Source: Phenylobacterium montanum | GTDB taxonomy: Bacteria; Pseudomonadota; Alphaproteobacteria; Caulobacterales; Caulobacteraceae | Direction: 5' to 3' | Length of the DNA stretch: 64,000 nucleotides | Assembly: GCF_018135625.1 (NCBI RefSeq) | Contig: NZ_CP073078.1 | Location: 5,302,501-5,366,500 of the forward strand | In this document: one piece after another, positions 30,502 through 39,736 of the stretch | Layout: each line of letters begins with the position of its first letter | Numbering within the stretch: position 1 is the first letter of the stretch | Notes under the pieces: model-generated | Databases searched by the model: none | The model's input: the letters and a program-made list of their open reading frames with translations, nothing else | What the model was told of the DNA's origin: nothing | Translations under genes and position numbers: made by a program

Positions 30502-31101
30502 TTACGGCGGCCCCCGCGCGCCCCGGGCTCGGGAAGCTGGAACCGGCGGCCATTCAGGCGGCGCCACGGCCCGGCGCTCGCCAGGCCCCGAAACCGCCCC
30601 AGCCATCGGCGAAAACTTCTTCAGAATGGCCTGGGTCTTGGCCTGCTGCCGCCGGACCGCGGCGGTCAGGGCCTCGACCCCCGCCTCCAGGTCCAGGCCC
30701 TCAAAGCCGTCGTCCTCGTCCGGATCGCCCAGCCACTCGCGCTCTTCGCGCAGATCCTCGTCGTCCGCCTCGTCATCGCCGGCCCGCGCCGCACCCCCCG
30801 TCCGAGGCGCTGGCCCCTGACGCCAGCCCCCGCGCGGCGGCGCCCCTTCGGCCAGCCTGGCTTCCAGCGCCAGGGTCTGGCGCACCGAGCGCGCCACCCG
30901 CGCGAAGCCCGAGGCCGCCTGAGCCGCCTCGGCCGGCGAGACCTCGGCGTCCTCGGCCGCCACCGCCGCCCGCTCGCCCATGGCCCGCGCCACCCGCATC
31001 CCGATTTCGCTGAGCTCCCTCAGCATAGCCCCATGCCGCAGCGCCCGATCGCTGGCGCTTTCGGGAGGCTGGGGTGTCGGGATGGGTGGTTCGCCTGACA
31101 T
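30502..31101 (-). CDS. hypothetical protein with acidic linker
   Basis: 199 residues from ATG 31101 (MSGEPPIPTPQPPE). An N-terminal helical part (ALRHGAMLRELSEIGMRVARAM, GFARVARSVRQTLALEARLAEG) leads to an acidic stretch (AGDDEADDEDLREERE) and a second helix (VEALTAAVRRQQAKTQAILKKF) before a Pro-rich end. There is no signal peptide, membrane helix or known domain. The codon pattern is normal for the window, which supports a real gene. Confidence 0.6.
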   Translation of the reverse strand: MSGEPPIPTPQPPESASDRALRHGAMLRELSEIGMRVARAMGERAAVAAEDAEVSPAEAAQAASGFARVARSVRQTLALEARLAEGAPPRGGWRQGPAPRTGGAARAGDDEADDEDLREEREWLGDPDEDDGFEGLDLEAGVEALTAAVRRQQAKTQAILKKFSPMAGAVSGPGERRAVAPPEWPPVPASRARGARGPP

Positions 31102-31228
31102 AGAACAAAATAAGAACATTTTTCAAGCGGCCTGTCAAGGCGAAGCTCACCTGGCGGCCCCCTCTGGCGCCGTCGATTGACCTCCCCGGCGCAACCGCTA
31201 TCCAGTGAAGAACGAGCGGAGCTGCGGC

Positions 31229-32014
31229 ATGTCCGACGGGGCGACCACTGAACAGGGTGAGGGCGCCCGCGCCGTTGAGACCGGGGGCGAGATGCACATA
31301 CACAAGCCGAAGGCGCCGCACGGCCTGCGCGAGTTCCTGTCCGAGATCAGCGTCGTTGTCGTCGGGATCGTGATCGCCCTCTCGTTCGAGGGGCTGCTGG
31401 AAGCCTACCGAAACCACGAGATGTCGTCCGCCGCGCGCGAGAGCGTAAGGGAGGAGATCGGCAAGAACCTCTACATGCTCAAGCTGCGCATGGACAGCCA
31501 GCCGTGCCTGGACCGCAAGCTGCAGGATCTGGGAGAGCTTCTCGGCCGCTCAGGCGAGGGGCCGCTTCAGCCGCAACCGACCTGGGTCAGCCGCCCGCAG
31601 TTCTGGTCGATGGCGTCCGGCGCCTGGCAGGCCGCGACCTCGGGCGGCAGGACCGTCCTGCTGGGCCAGACCGAACAGATCCGACTCGGCTATGTCTACG
31701 CGCGCTTTGACCTCGCCAATCGTGAGCAGGAGCGCGAGCAGGAGGCCTGGGCCGAATTGCGCGGACTGGAAACCTGGAAGGGGCCGCTGGGGCCGGCGGC
31801 CCGGTTCGGCTTCGCCCAGTCGCTGCAGCGCGCCCGCTACGCCTCCTATCGCGTCCGGTCGATCTCGCTGTCGCTGCTCGAAATCGGCAAGGCCGAGGGC
31901 ATCAAACCTATCGAGCGTCCGCTGGAGCACAGCAACGGCATCTGCCTGCCCTTGACCGAAACCCGAGCCAATGCGCTCCGGACCGACCGCGCGCCTACGG
32001 GCGATCCTGAGTAG
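31229..32014 (+). CDS. conserved hypothetical single-pass membrane protein
   Basis: 261 residues from ATG 31229, preceded by CGGAGCTGCGGC. After a short polar N-terminus comes the segment HIHKPKAPHGLREFLSEI followed by one membrane helix (VVVVGIVIALSFEGLLEAY), then a largely helical soluble domain with three cysteines in total. The HIHKPK.pHGlREFL.EI start resembles a family of unknown function seen in alphaproteobacteria. No role can be assigned. Confidence 0.65.
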   Translation: MSDGATTEQGEGARAVETGGEMHIHKPKAPHGLREFLSEISVVVVGIVIALSFEGLLEAYRNHEMSSAARESVREEIGKNLYMLKLRMDSQPCLDRKLQDLGELLGRSGEGPLQPQPTWVSRPQFWSMASGAWQAATSGGRTVLLGQTEQIRLGYVYARFDLANREQEREQEAWAELRGLETWKGPLGPAARFGFAQSLQRARYASYRVRSISLSLLEIGKAEGIKPIERPLEHSNGICLPLTETRANALRTDRAPTGDPE

Positions 32015-32032
32015 GGGCGTTCTGTGGCCGGC

Positions 32033-32120
32033 GGTATTCCGGTGACGGTCTACTAGGTTCCTGACGAATTTCTGAATGGCGAAACGATTGAGCTGTTTAG
32101 TAAACTGTCACCGTAATACC
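32033..32120. repeat. inverted pair of the TTTAGTAA-CTGTCACCGTAAT repeat
   Basis: GGTATTCCGGTGACGGTCTA... (32033-32057) is an imperfect inverted copy of TTTAGTAAACTGTCACCGTA... (32096-32120), about 20 of 25 matching, separated by 38 bases. It marks the left edge of an AT-richer block. Confidence 0.65.
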
Positions 32121-32172
32121 CACGCAAGTCCACCTCTTGCCAGTTGTCGGACGAGCTGTTCGCCCATAGGGT

Positions 32173-32784
32173 TCATCGACCCCGTTGTTTTGACCGAACT
32201 ATCATCTCGCCGATCAAGACACCAAGTGCACCAAACGCATACGTCCATGTTGACGTGGCTGGCCTCTTGATGCGGCTTTTCACGGTTTGATCAATCGCCA
32301 CACCCTTATATTCAACAAAATCAATGAATTCAAATATATTTCTACAGGTCCGCTCTATCGACAATACGCCATATGAAGCGGTTTTTAATTTGAGACGATA
32401 GGCGGGATAACTCAATCCATTGACATCGGCCCACGGCACGAATTTGCTTGATCCAAAAACAGGAGTAACCAATATCCCATCGTCAGAGAATTTGACACTG
32501 TATCGTAAGAACGCAAGCACCATTAGAGATCCCGATATTAATCCGAATAGAATCATTATATATACCGCTATAGTGTCTGATATGCTCGTGAATGCCTGCA
32601 CATATGCCTGGGAGAGGATCGTAACGCCGAATGCAATGCTGAATGCACCCGCAGAGAGAACTGAAATGGGCTGACGAATTTCTTTTTTAAACTCCGACTT
32701 GGAATGATCAAACAACCATCCAGCGGCGTAAATGGCTATGAATGCGACGATCCCATGTCCAAATGGCATCCAAATGCCCCGCAT
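32173..32784 (-). CDS. AT-rich membrane protein with PH-like cytoplasmic domain (hypothetical)
   Basis: 203 residues from ATG 32784, preceded by GGTGGAG; ATG 32769 is an alternative. Helices: GIVAFIAIYAAGWLF, ISVLSAGAFSIAFGVTIL and IAVYIMILFGLISGSLMVLAFL. Then a soluble part resembling bacterial PH-like domains (KFSDDGILVTPVFGSSKFVPWADVNGLSYPAYR), and a final helix. Base composition is far below the window average, indicating foreign origin. PH-like assignment is only by pattern. Confidence 0.55.
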   Translation of the reverse strand: MRGIWMPFGHGIVAFIAIYAAGWLFDHSKSEFKKEIRQPISVLSAGAFSIAFGVTILSQAYVQAFTSISDTIAVYIMILFGLISGSLMVLAFLRYSVKFSDDGILVTPVFGSSKFVPWADVNGLSYPAYRLKLKTASYGVLSIERTCRNIFEFIDFVEYKGVAIDQTVKSRIKRPATSTWTYAFGALGVLIGEMIVRSKQRGR

Positions 32785-33185
32785 GGGAACCGCTCCACCT
32801 CGCCCGTGACAACGCATTGTGGTAGTTGTGAGTTAAGCGCGACTTAAAGCGGTATTGTTCACATGGGGCTTCGCGCACCATCGGCCGGCCGGTTGGGGGG
32901 GTAGACTGGCTCAACGCCCGCGAGGGGCAATCGCGCACCGACCCAACTGCGAACCATCTCAATCGCAACCGCATAGCTGAGTCACGGTCCAGCTACGTGC
33001 TCGCAGCGACGCCAACTTTCCACCCCGAACTGCCGCTGATCACGTCCGCTCTGGTCGCCAGAACCCGCGCAGCTGTCACCGTAATTCCCCGGCTATCTCG
33101 CTTGCATCGTACTGACGGACTCAAGGTGCGACCGCTTCACACCCGCTGGGCTGACCACCGACGGCTAGGATGGCGCCTTATCCTG
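32785..33185. other. gene-free interval with one extra copy of the CTGTCACCGTAAT repeat
   Basis: No supported coding frame. It contains AGCTGTCACCGTAATTCC at 33071-33088 but nothing else recognisable; composition is intermediate between the AT-rich gene on the left and the window norm. Confidence 0.5.
33071..33092 (+). repeat. partial copy of the CTGTCACCGTAAT repeat
   Basis: AGCTGTCACCGTAATTCCCC matches the right part of the repeats at 32096 and 35086 but lacks the TTTAGTAA part. Confidence 0.6.
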
Positions 33186-34334
33186 TCATCCTATCTCCGG
33201 GCTGGGAGCGTTGGTCACCACGGGACCCAATTCTGCCGGCCCCGGGCGACCCAAAGCTGCTCTCACAAGATCAAACAAGGCCGGCGGAGCAAATGCGAGG
33301 CCGAGCGGCAGCAGGGGCGCATAGAGGATGCCCCAGTAGTAAGTCGCCTGCCGCCCCGCCACAGCAAAGATGAGGGCAAAGGTCATGACAGTGGCGGCCA
33401 CGCGCGCCATCCAGGGATGGTGAACCCCTGCCATACCCAAAAAACAAAGACTGACACCCAGCGAGACGCCCCAAAGCGGCAGGTGCGTGAACAGGAGATT
33501 GCGCAAGGCCATGGTGATCACGAACGGCCAGCCACCGAACCGCAACCAGCCCGGACTGATACCGTCTCCGGGCAGATGTTGGCGGCTGGCCAGCACGAGG
33601 TGAACCGCCATCACTGCCACAAACAACGCGGCGGCGATGAACCAGGCCGCGCACTCGCGCCAATTACGTTCGACCGCGGCGGCCAGAAACATGACGAGCA
33701 AATAGGGAGCCGCGATCTCGCGAAATAGGCACGCGCAGAAGCCCAGCGCCACACTGGCTATCCAGGCGTCGCGCCTATAGGCCGCGAGGGAAAGGGTGAG
33801 CAGCATTCCACCCCAGATCTCGTGGACATAGGGCGCAGAGGGAGTCGCCAGGTTGGCGAAGCCGGTCGCCGCCATGACCATGACCAGAAGCCTGGTCCCC
33901 AGGGAAAGGTCCAATTGGTCAAGTGCCTTGCGGAGCAACAAGAAGGCCGCCGCACCCAACCCCAACAGGAGTCCCCAACGCAAACCGTCCGTGCGCAACG
34001 AGGCGAGCAGAAGGGCTTCAAACGGCTCGCGGAACACTACCGCAGGAGCGGTCGGATACCCGTGCGTCCGTTGCAGCGCGGCTGCCGCTGAGTAGTAGTC
34101 TCGTCCCGCCTGAACACTCGATGTGATATCCCGATAAAGCTGTTGGTCGGAATACCCGCCTTTGACCGAGGTGATCACCTGGTATCGCGCAGCGTCGTGG
34201 GGCATAGCGGTGATCGCCGTCAGCCCGCAAATCAACGCCAGGACAAGCCGCGCGAACCAGCGGTTGGAGTCTCGGAATCGACTGGCAGGCCATCCAGCCA
34301 CGAGCTTCTTCATACCGAAACAGGCTTTTTCCAT
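33186..34334 (-). CDS. polytopic membrane protein, possibly GT-C glycosyltransferase-like
   Basis: 382 residues from ATG 34334, preceded by GGGGGGAGTC. About ten membrane helices are visible, with a sizeable first extracytoplasmic loop (GGYSDQQLYRDITSSVQAG, DYYSAAAALQRTHGYPTAPA) of the kind found in GT-C fold glycosyltransferases and surface-polymer proteins. No catalytic motif can be confirmed, so the assignment is tentative. It lies in the block bounded by the short repeats. Confidence 0.6.
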   Translation of the reverse strand: MEKACFGMKKLVAGWPASRFRDSNRWFARLVLALICGLTAITAMPHDAARYQVITSVKGGYSDQQLYRDITSSVQAGRDYYSAAAALQRTHGYPTAPAVVFREPFEALLLASLRTDGLRWGLLLGLGAAAFLLLRKALDQLDLSLGTRLLVMVMAATGFANLATPSAPYVHEIWGGMLLTLSLAAYRRDAWIASVALGFCACLFREIAAPYLLVMFLAAAVERNWRECAAWFIAAALFVAVMAVHLVLASRQHLPGDGISPGWLRFGGWPFVITMALRNLLFTHLPLWGVSLGVSLCFLGMAGVHHPWMARVAATVMTFALIFAVAGRQATYYWGILYAPLLPLGLAFAPPALFDLVRAALGRPGPAELGPVVTNAPSPEIG

Positions 34335-34714
34335 GACTCCCCCCGGAGGAGGGAGAAAGGTTGCACGCGAAGCGGGGAGCGGCAACACTACAACGCATGA
34401 GGGATTTCGGCCGTTTTTGACTCTGGCCAAACGCCGCCATGCAATCACGGGATGAAGTTGTGCTGTGCAGGCCTGCCGCTAAACGTGCTCTGCGATCGCC
34501 TGCAAAGGTAGCTGCCCAGCGGGCAGGGGGCGGTTTTCGAATTGGCGCGGTTCGTGCAAATTACGATGAAGCGGGCTTAGGTCGCCGGTCCACTCCGAAC
34601 AGTCGGTCCCGACTGCAGCTCACGGCTTCGACGCTGCCGGCGGCGCCAACGGCAACTTGCTTACCCGAAGGCAGTCAGCGCTCACGATCCTTGCCGACCT
34701 TTCCACAAGCGAGC
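34335..34714. other. gene-free interval
   Basis: An open frame crosses it from 34439 but its translation here (Arg/Ala/Pro/Ser-rich) shows no protein-like pattern before the ATG at 34715. No repeat, RNA gene or terminator was recognised. Confidence 0.4.
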
Positions 34715-35026
34715 ATGATGCTCCAGATGCACCATATAATTGCTTTCCTGGCAAGCCGATGGTTCCTCGCCCTTGTATTTGGCATCCAGGTGGTGCTGGG
34801 ATGGCTTAATCTCAGAGCCGGTGCAGTATCAAGACCTCTAGCTAAGGCCAGTGCCTTGGCGGCACTGTCGACGCTTATACTATCGTGCTTGCCATTTTTT
34901 GGTGCCGACAAAAAAATATTCCGCCTTATGGTTGCTGCTTCTTGGTTTGTTTTGCTGTTTACTATTGTGGGATCAAACCGGCGTGTGAGAGATCGATGGC
35001 GTGAGCGTTCGATTTCCCGCAAGTGA
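34715..35026 (+). CDS. small hypothetical membrane protein
   Basis: 103 residues from ATG 34715 (MMLQMHHIIAF). Three hydrophobic stretches (FLALVFGIQVVLGWLNL, ASALAALSTLILSCLPF, VAASWFVLLFTIVG) end in a strongly basic tail (NRRVRDRWRERSISRK). AT-richer than the window average. No recognised family; the gene call rests on the membrane pattern and composition alone. Confidence 0.35.
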   Translation: MMLQMHHIIAFLASRWFLALVFGIQVVLGWLNLRAGAVSRPLAKASALAALSTLILSCLPFFGADKKIFRLMVAASWFVLLFTIVGSNRRVRDRWRERSISRK

Positions 35027-35085
35027 CGAACTGCGAATGACCTAAGCCTAAGCGGAGAGGGTGTCGCCCCGTGGCAAATTTCCAC

Positions 35086-35110
35086 GAATTACGGTGACAG
35101 CTTACTAAAT
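35086..35110 (-). repeat. right-edge copy of the TTTAGTAA-CTGTCACCGTAAT repeat
   Basis: Reads TTTAGTAAGCTGTCACCGTA on the minus strand, matching the copy at 32096-32120 at all but a few positions and lying in opposite orientation to it. Confidence 0.65.
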
Positions 35111-35134
35111 TCGGCCGCCACCGCCGCCCCACCG

Positions 35135-35374
35135 TCACCGCCCAAACGCCAACCGCAACCAAGCCGGCGAATGAAACGCGCTCATCAAGAGGTACATCGG
35201 GACCATCCCGCTCAGCGGCGACCCGGCCCCGGGCGAGCACATCATCTCCATCCCGCCCCCGCCGGAGACGGCCGTCAGCACGGCCATCACCGCGAAGGTC
35301 GGGGCGGCGGCGAGGCTTAGCCAACCGGCCAGGCCTCGCGCGGCGCCTTCGACGCCCGTGGGGGCGCCGCTCAT
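35135..35374 (-). CDS. small hypothetical membrane protein coupled to the DUF899 gene
   Basis: 79 residues. The ATG at 35374 overlaps the DUF899 stop (ATGA), showing translational coupling. Two hydrophobic segments (WLSLAAAPTFAVMAVLTAV and MVPMYLLMSAFHSPAW) are separated by a Gly/Met-rich loop with one Cys. Function is unknown; the coupling suggests it serves with the DUF899 protein. Confidence 0.65.
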   Translation of the reverse strand: MSGAPTGVEGAARGLAGWLSLAAAPTFAVMAVLTAVSGGGGMEMMCSPGAGSPLSGMVPMYLLMSAFHSPAWLRLAFGR

Positions 35375-36159
35375 GCCTCGGCGCTCTGGTTCACCGTGCG
35401 CAGGGCGGCCTCGCCGGCCTCGGACACCTCGACCCAGCGGGCGTTAGGCGCGGCCTCGGCGGCGTAGTTGTCGTGCCAGTTCCACCACTTGTAGGGCGGG
35501 GTCTGGGGATAGCCGGCGGGTGAGTCCTCCCAGGCCTCCTGGCGGCCCAGCGGGGCCAGGTCGAGATAGCTCCAGGTGGTGCCGATCGCCTCGTCGCCGC
35601 GGCTGTTGATCAGATAGGTGCGGAACACCTGCTCGCCCTCGCGGATGAACACGTTGTGGCCGTGCCACTGGTCCACGCCGAAATCGGCGTCGAAGCGATC
35701 GGTGATGGTGTACCAGGGCATGGTCCAGCCCTTGTTCGCCTTCAGCCGGGCGATGTCGGCTTGCGGCGCGCGCGAGACATAGGCCAGGGTGACGTCGCGG
35801 GCGTTCAGGTGGGCCAGGTGGGCGACCTGGTCGGCGACCATGGAGCAGCCGCGGCAGGCGTTGTCCGGCCAGCCGAACACGCCGGGCTCGTAGAAGGCGC
35901 GATAGACGATCAGCTGGCTGCGGCCCTCGAACAGGTCGACCAGGCTGGCCTTGCCGTGGGGGCCTTCGAACTCATAGGCGGCGTCGACCGCCATCCACGG
36001 CATCCGCCGCCGGTCGGCGGCCAGGGCGTCGCGGGCGCGGGTCAGGGCCTTCTCCTTGACCAGCATCGCCTGGCGCGCGGCCTCCCAGGCCTCGGGCGAA
36101 ACGATCGGCGGCTTCTCAAACGGGGCTGGTCCGCCGGTGGGCTCGACAGCGTGGGTCAT
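35371..36159 (-). CDS. DUF899 family thioredoxin-like protein
   Basis: 262 residues from ATG 36159, preceded by CGGAGATCGCC; the longer open frame upstream is non-homologous. DUF899 signature: DLFEGRSQLIVYRAFYEPG, WPDNACRGCSMVADQVAHLAHL with a CxxC, LAYVSRAP, MPWYTITDRFDADFGVDQWH and the Trp-rich end PPYKWWNWHDNY. The fold is thioredoxin-like, with a possible redox role for the CRGC pair, but the family has no established function. Confidence 0.92.
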   Translation of the reverse strand: MTHAVEPTGGPAPFEKPPIVSPEAWEAARQAMLVKEKALTRARDALAADRRRMPWMAVDAAYEFEGPHGKASLVDLFEGRSQLIVYRAFYEPGVFGWPDNACRGCSMVADQVAHLAHLNARDVTLAYVSRAPQADIARLKANKGWTMPWYTITDRFDADFGVDQWHGHNVFIREGEQVFRTYLINSRGDEAIGTTWSYLDLAPLGRQEAWEDSPAGYPQTPPYKWWNWHDNYAAEAAPNARWVEVSEAGEAALRTVNQSAEA

Positions 36160-36286
36160 GGGGCGATCTCCGAACTTCATCCAGGCGCCATGCTGGCGCG
36201 GGATCGCCGGGCTGCGGGAGTGACAAGTTTGGCGCGATTGTCCTGGCTCTCCCTCGCGCCCTCCGGCCAAGCGCCTGACCCGTTGG

Positions 36287-37009
36287 CTAGCCGGCGCCGG
36301 CGGCGGCGCTGGCCTCGCGCCACCGCTGGTCATTGATCCCGGCGATCAGGAGCCAAAGCGTCAGGCCCCCCTCGGCCAGGAAGCCGGGCAGCAGGATCCA
36401 GGGGAACAATCCCTTGCCGAAGCTGGGCGCGACGAGGCCGATGAAGCTGTTGGCGAAGTAGCAGGCGCCCGCGACGGCCAGGCCTGCGCCGAGCAGCCGG
36501 GGAAGGAAGGTCGAGCGCGCAACCAGGACGCCGACGAGCACGAGATGAACCCCGAACAAGGTGAGGGCGATCTCGAAGGCCGCGCCGTGCAGGTGGAGCG
36601 AATAGGCGACCAGGGCCGTCATCGGCTGCGATCCGCCCGCCGCGTCCCGGAGCAGAAACAGCGGCGCGACCAGCAGGGCGGCGCTGGCCGCCATCGCCGC
36701 GGAATAGGCCAGACGGAAGGCGGCGGCGCTGAGCGCCATCGCCCTGCTCACCGGCGCGAGGAGGACGAACAGCAGCACGGCGACGGCGACGTCGCAAAGG
36801 GTCGTCGATACGTCGGCCGCCACGCCCCAGCGCCAGAGCGCTTCGGACGAGGCGATGTTGTGAACGGTGGCGGCGGCGTCGTTCGATACGATCAGCCTGT
36901 CCCGAACGAAAGCTTCGGCGAACAGGCCCCCGATCATGATGTAGAGGTAAAGCCCGCCCGTCAGCCGCGCGAGGGCGCGCGGCGACCCCTTCCTTGCAAC
37001 GCTTGTCAT
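36287..37009 (-). CDS. DUF4386 family membrane protein
   Basis: 240 residues from ATG 37009 (MTSVARKGSPRALARLTGGLYLY). The RLTGGLYLYIMIGGLFAE start and six hydrophobic helices, ending near PGFLAEGGLTLWLLIAG, fit DUF4386. Function is unknown; genes of this type are scattered and often horizontally acquired. It lies alone between the DUF899 gene and mgtA. Confidence 0.85.
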   Translation of the reverse strand: MTSVARKGSPRALARLTGGLYLYIMIGGLFAEAFVRDRLIVSNDAAATVHNIASSEALWRWGVAADVSTTLCDVAVAVLLFVLLAPVSRAMALSAAAFRLAYSAAMAASAALLVAPLFLLRDAAGGSQPMTALVAYSLHLHGAAFEIALTLFGVHLVLVGVLVARSTFLPRLLGAGLAVAGACYFANSFIGLVAPSFGKGLFPWILLPGFLAEGGLTLWLLIAGINDQRWREASAAAGAG

Positions 37010-37143
37010 GCCCCACCCCGTCCAACAGCGCGCGCTCTGGCTGCGCCACCCGCGGCAGCCTAGGACAGCGACGCAGCCGACTCGCATGAAATTATGGTAA
37101 CCCGGCGCCGCGTGATGCGCGGGCTAAGGTTTGGCGAACCCCG

Positions 37144-39651
37144 TCACCGCACCCGCGCAGTCCGCGCCATGGCCAGCGGCTTCACCGCCTCTGCGCAGAC
37201 GAGGTAGACCGCGACGATCCCCGCCATGGCCAGGACGATCATCGGCGGCAGGCTGGCGAACGAGAACCAGTGGCCAAGCGGCGTGAACGGGATCGTCAGG
37301 GCCAGCGTGAGGGCCGCCAGGGTGGGGATGACCAGGGCCCGGGCCGGGGCGTCGCGCCAGGCTCGCCTGGGCGTGCGGATCAGAAACACTACCAGGGTCT
37401 GGGTGGCGATCGACTCGATGAACCAGCCGGTGCGGAACGCGGCGTGGTCGGCGTGCAGGGCGAAGTAGAGCAGGGCGAAGGTGGCCAGGTCGAACACCGA
37501 CGACAGCGGCCCCATCACGGCCGCGAACCGGACCACGTCGCGGGTGCGCCAGCGCTGGGGCGCCGCGATATCGGCCGCGCTGACCCGGTCCAGCGGTATG
37601 CCGATCTCGGAGACGTCATAGAGCAGGTTGTTCAAGAGGATCTGGATCGCCAGCATCGGCAGGAAGGGCAGCACCAGCGAGGCGGCGGCCATGGACAGCA
37701 TGTTGCCGAAGTTCGAGCTCGAGGCCATGCGGATGTATTTCAGGATGTTGGCGAAGGTGCGCCGGCCCTCCTCGACCCCGTCGGCGACGACGCCCAGGTC
37801 GGTGTCCAAGAGGATCATGTCGGCGGCGGCCCGGGCCACCGCGGTCGCCCCGTCGGCGGAGAGGCCGATATGGGCGCTCTTGATCGCCGGGGCGTCGTTG
37901 ACCCCGTCGCCCAGGAACCCCACCACCTCGCCGGCCGCCTGCAGGGCGCGGACGACGCGAACCTTCTGGGTCGGCGAGAGGCGGCCGAAGGCGTCGGTGC
38001 TCAGCACCAGGCTGCGCAGGGCCTCGGTGCTCAGCTGCTCCAGGTCCGCGCCCTTGATCACCCGCTCGGCGCGCAGGCCCACGGTCCGGGCCAGCCGCGC
38101 CACCACCAGGGGCTCGTCGCCGGACAGCACCACCACCCGCACCCCGGCCTGGGCCAGGCGGGCCACCGCCGCCGGCGCCGTCTCCTTGGGCGGGTCGGCG
38201 AACAGGCACAGGCCCTCGAACGCCAGATCCGCCTCGTCGTCGGGGGTGAGTGGGCGCACCGCGCCGCTCCAGGGGCGCGAGGCGATGGCGATGGCCCTCA
38301 GCCCCTGGCCGGCCAGCTCCTGCACCTTGGCCAGCACCGCCTGGCGATCCTCAGGCCCCAGCCGCGCGCCGCCGGCGCCCACGCAGGCGGCCAGCACCGC
38401 CTCGGGCGCCCCCTTGACCACCAGCAGCAGCCCGCCCGGCCCCTCGACCAGGGCCGCGCCCATGCGCCGCTGGTAGTCGAACGGCGACTGCGCCCGGCAG
38501 CTGTAGCCCTCGCCGGCATCCGGTTTGGCCGCGACCAGGGCCTGGTCCAGCGATCCCTTGTCGCCCCCCAGGCGGGCGGCGATGGCCGCCAGCACCGCGG
38601 GGCGCTCGTCCGGCTCGCCGGCCGGTGACAGCGAGCCGGCCAGCTCGATCCTGGCCGAGGTCAGGGTGCCGGTCTTGTCGGTGCACAGGACGGTCATGGC
38701 GCCCAGGTCGTGGATCGCCGCCAGCCGCTTGACGATCACCTTCTTGCGCGCCATCAGCACCGCCCCGCGCGACAGGGTGACGGTGGTGATCATGGGCAAG
38801 AGCTCGGGCGTCAGCCCCACCGCCAGGGCCACCGAGAACATCAGCGACTCGACCAGGGGCCGGCCGAAGGCGACGTTGACCGTCAGGACCCCCATCACCA
38901 GCACCGCCGCCGCCCGCGCGATCAAAAGGCCCAGCTGGCGCAGGTCGCGCTCGAATGGCGAGGTCTCGGCCGGGGCGTCGAGCGCGCTGGCCGCCGCGCC
39001 GAACAGGGTATTGGCCCCGGTGCCGACCGCCAGGGCCGTGGCCGAGCCGGCCTGGACCACCGCCCCGCGGAACAGGGCGTTGGTGGCCTCGGCGGGGCTC
39101 TCGGCCTGGGTCACGCCGGGCGCCTTGGCCACGCCATAGGGCTCGCCGGTCAGCGCCGCCTCGTTGAGGGTGCAGAGCTGGCACTCGAGGATCAGGCCGT
39201 CGGCGGGCACGATGTCGCCCACATCGACCCGGAATACGTCGCCGGGGACGATCAGGGTCGGGTCCAGGGGGACAAAGGCGCCGTCGCGCCTGACCTCGGC
39301 CTTCACCGCCACCGACTTCTCCAGCGCCTCGGCGGTGCGGGTCGCGCCGCGCTCCTGCACGGTGTCCAGGGTCACCGAGGCGGCGAGGATGAACAGGATG
39401 ATCACCGCGCTCGGATTGTCCCCGGTGGCGGCGGATATCCCCGCGGCGGCCAGCAGCAAGAGGCACATGGGGTCCAGCAGCCGGCGGGCGATGGTCAGGA
39501 CCAGCCCGGCGCGTCGCCGCCTGGCGTCGCTGTTGGGACCCCACCTGGCCAGCCGCGCGGCGGCCTCGGCCGAGCCCAGGCCCGTGACGCCACAGCCCAG
39601 CGCCTGCGCCGCCGCCTCGGGCGTCTGGGTCCAGAACGGCGCGGCGGCCAT
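37144..39651 (-). CDS. mgtA: magnesium-translocating P-type ATPase
   Basis: 835 residues, P-type IIIB. Actuator motif LNEAALTGEPYG (TGE 168-170), phosphorylation motif VLCTDKTGTLT (Asp325), hinge GDGVNDAPAIKSAHIGLS, and the membrane segment ALAVGLTPELLPMI characteristic of MgtA/MgtB. Ten helices are expected, four after the nucleotide domain. It imports Mg2+ at the expense of ATP. No Mg2+-sensing leader could be recognised in the 150 bases upstream. Confidence 0.95.
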   Translation of the reverse strand: MAAAPFWTQTPEAAAQALGCGVTGLGSAEAAARLARWGPNSDARRRRAGLVLTIARRLLDPMCLLLLAAAGISAATGDNPSAVIILFILAASVTLDTVQERGATRTAEALEKSVAVKAEVRRDGAFVPLDPTLIVPGDVFRVDVGDIVPADGLILECQLCTLNEAALTGEPYGVAKAPGVTQAESPAEATNALFRGAVVQAGSATALAVGTGANTLFGAAASALDAPAETSPFERDLRQLGLLIARAAAVLVMGVLTVNVAFGRPLVESLMFSVALAVGLTPELLPMITTVTLSRGAVLMARKKVIVKRLAAIHDLGAMTVLCTDKTGTLTSARIELAGSLSPAGEPDERPAVLAAIAARLGGDKGSLDQALVAAKPDAGEGYSCRAQSPFDYQRRMGAALVEGPGGLLLVVKGAPEAVLAACVGAGGARLGPEDRQAVLAKVQELAGQGLRAIAIASRPWSGAVRPLTPDDEADLAFEGLCLFADPPKETAPAAVARLAQAGVRVVVLSGDEPLVVARLARTVGLRAERVIKGADLEQLSTEALRSLVLSTDAFGRLSPTQKVRVVRALQAAGEVVGFLGDGVNDAPAIKSAHIGLSADGATAVARAAADMILLDTDLGVVADGVEEGRRTFANILKYIRMASSSNFGNMLSMAAASLVLPFLPMLAIQILLNNLLYDVSEIGIPLDRVSAADIAAPQRWRTRDVVRFAAVMGPLSSVFDLATFALLYFALHADHAAFRTGWFIESIATQTLVVFLIRTPRRAWRDAPARALVIPTLAALTLALTIPFTPLGHWFSFASLPPMIVLAMAGIVAVYLVCAEAVKPLAMARTARVR

Positions 39652-39736
39652 CAGCTCTCCCCTGCTGCGCGTGCGGGCAACCTAGCCGGCGACGGCGGCG
39701 CCGGGTTTGATGCGCGTCAAATCTGCAGGCGAGGGT

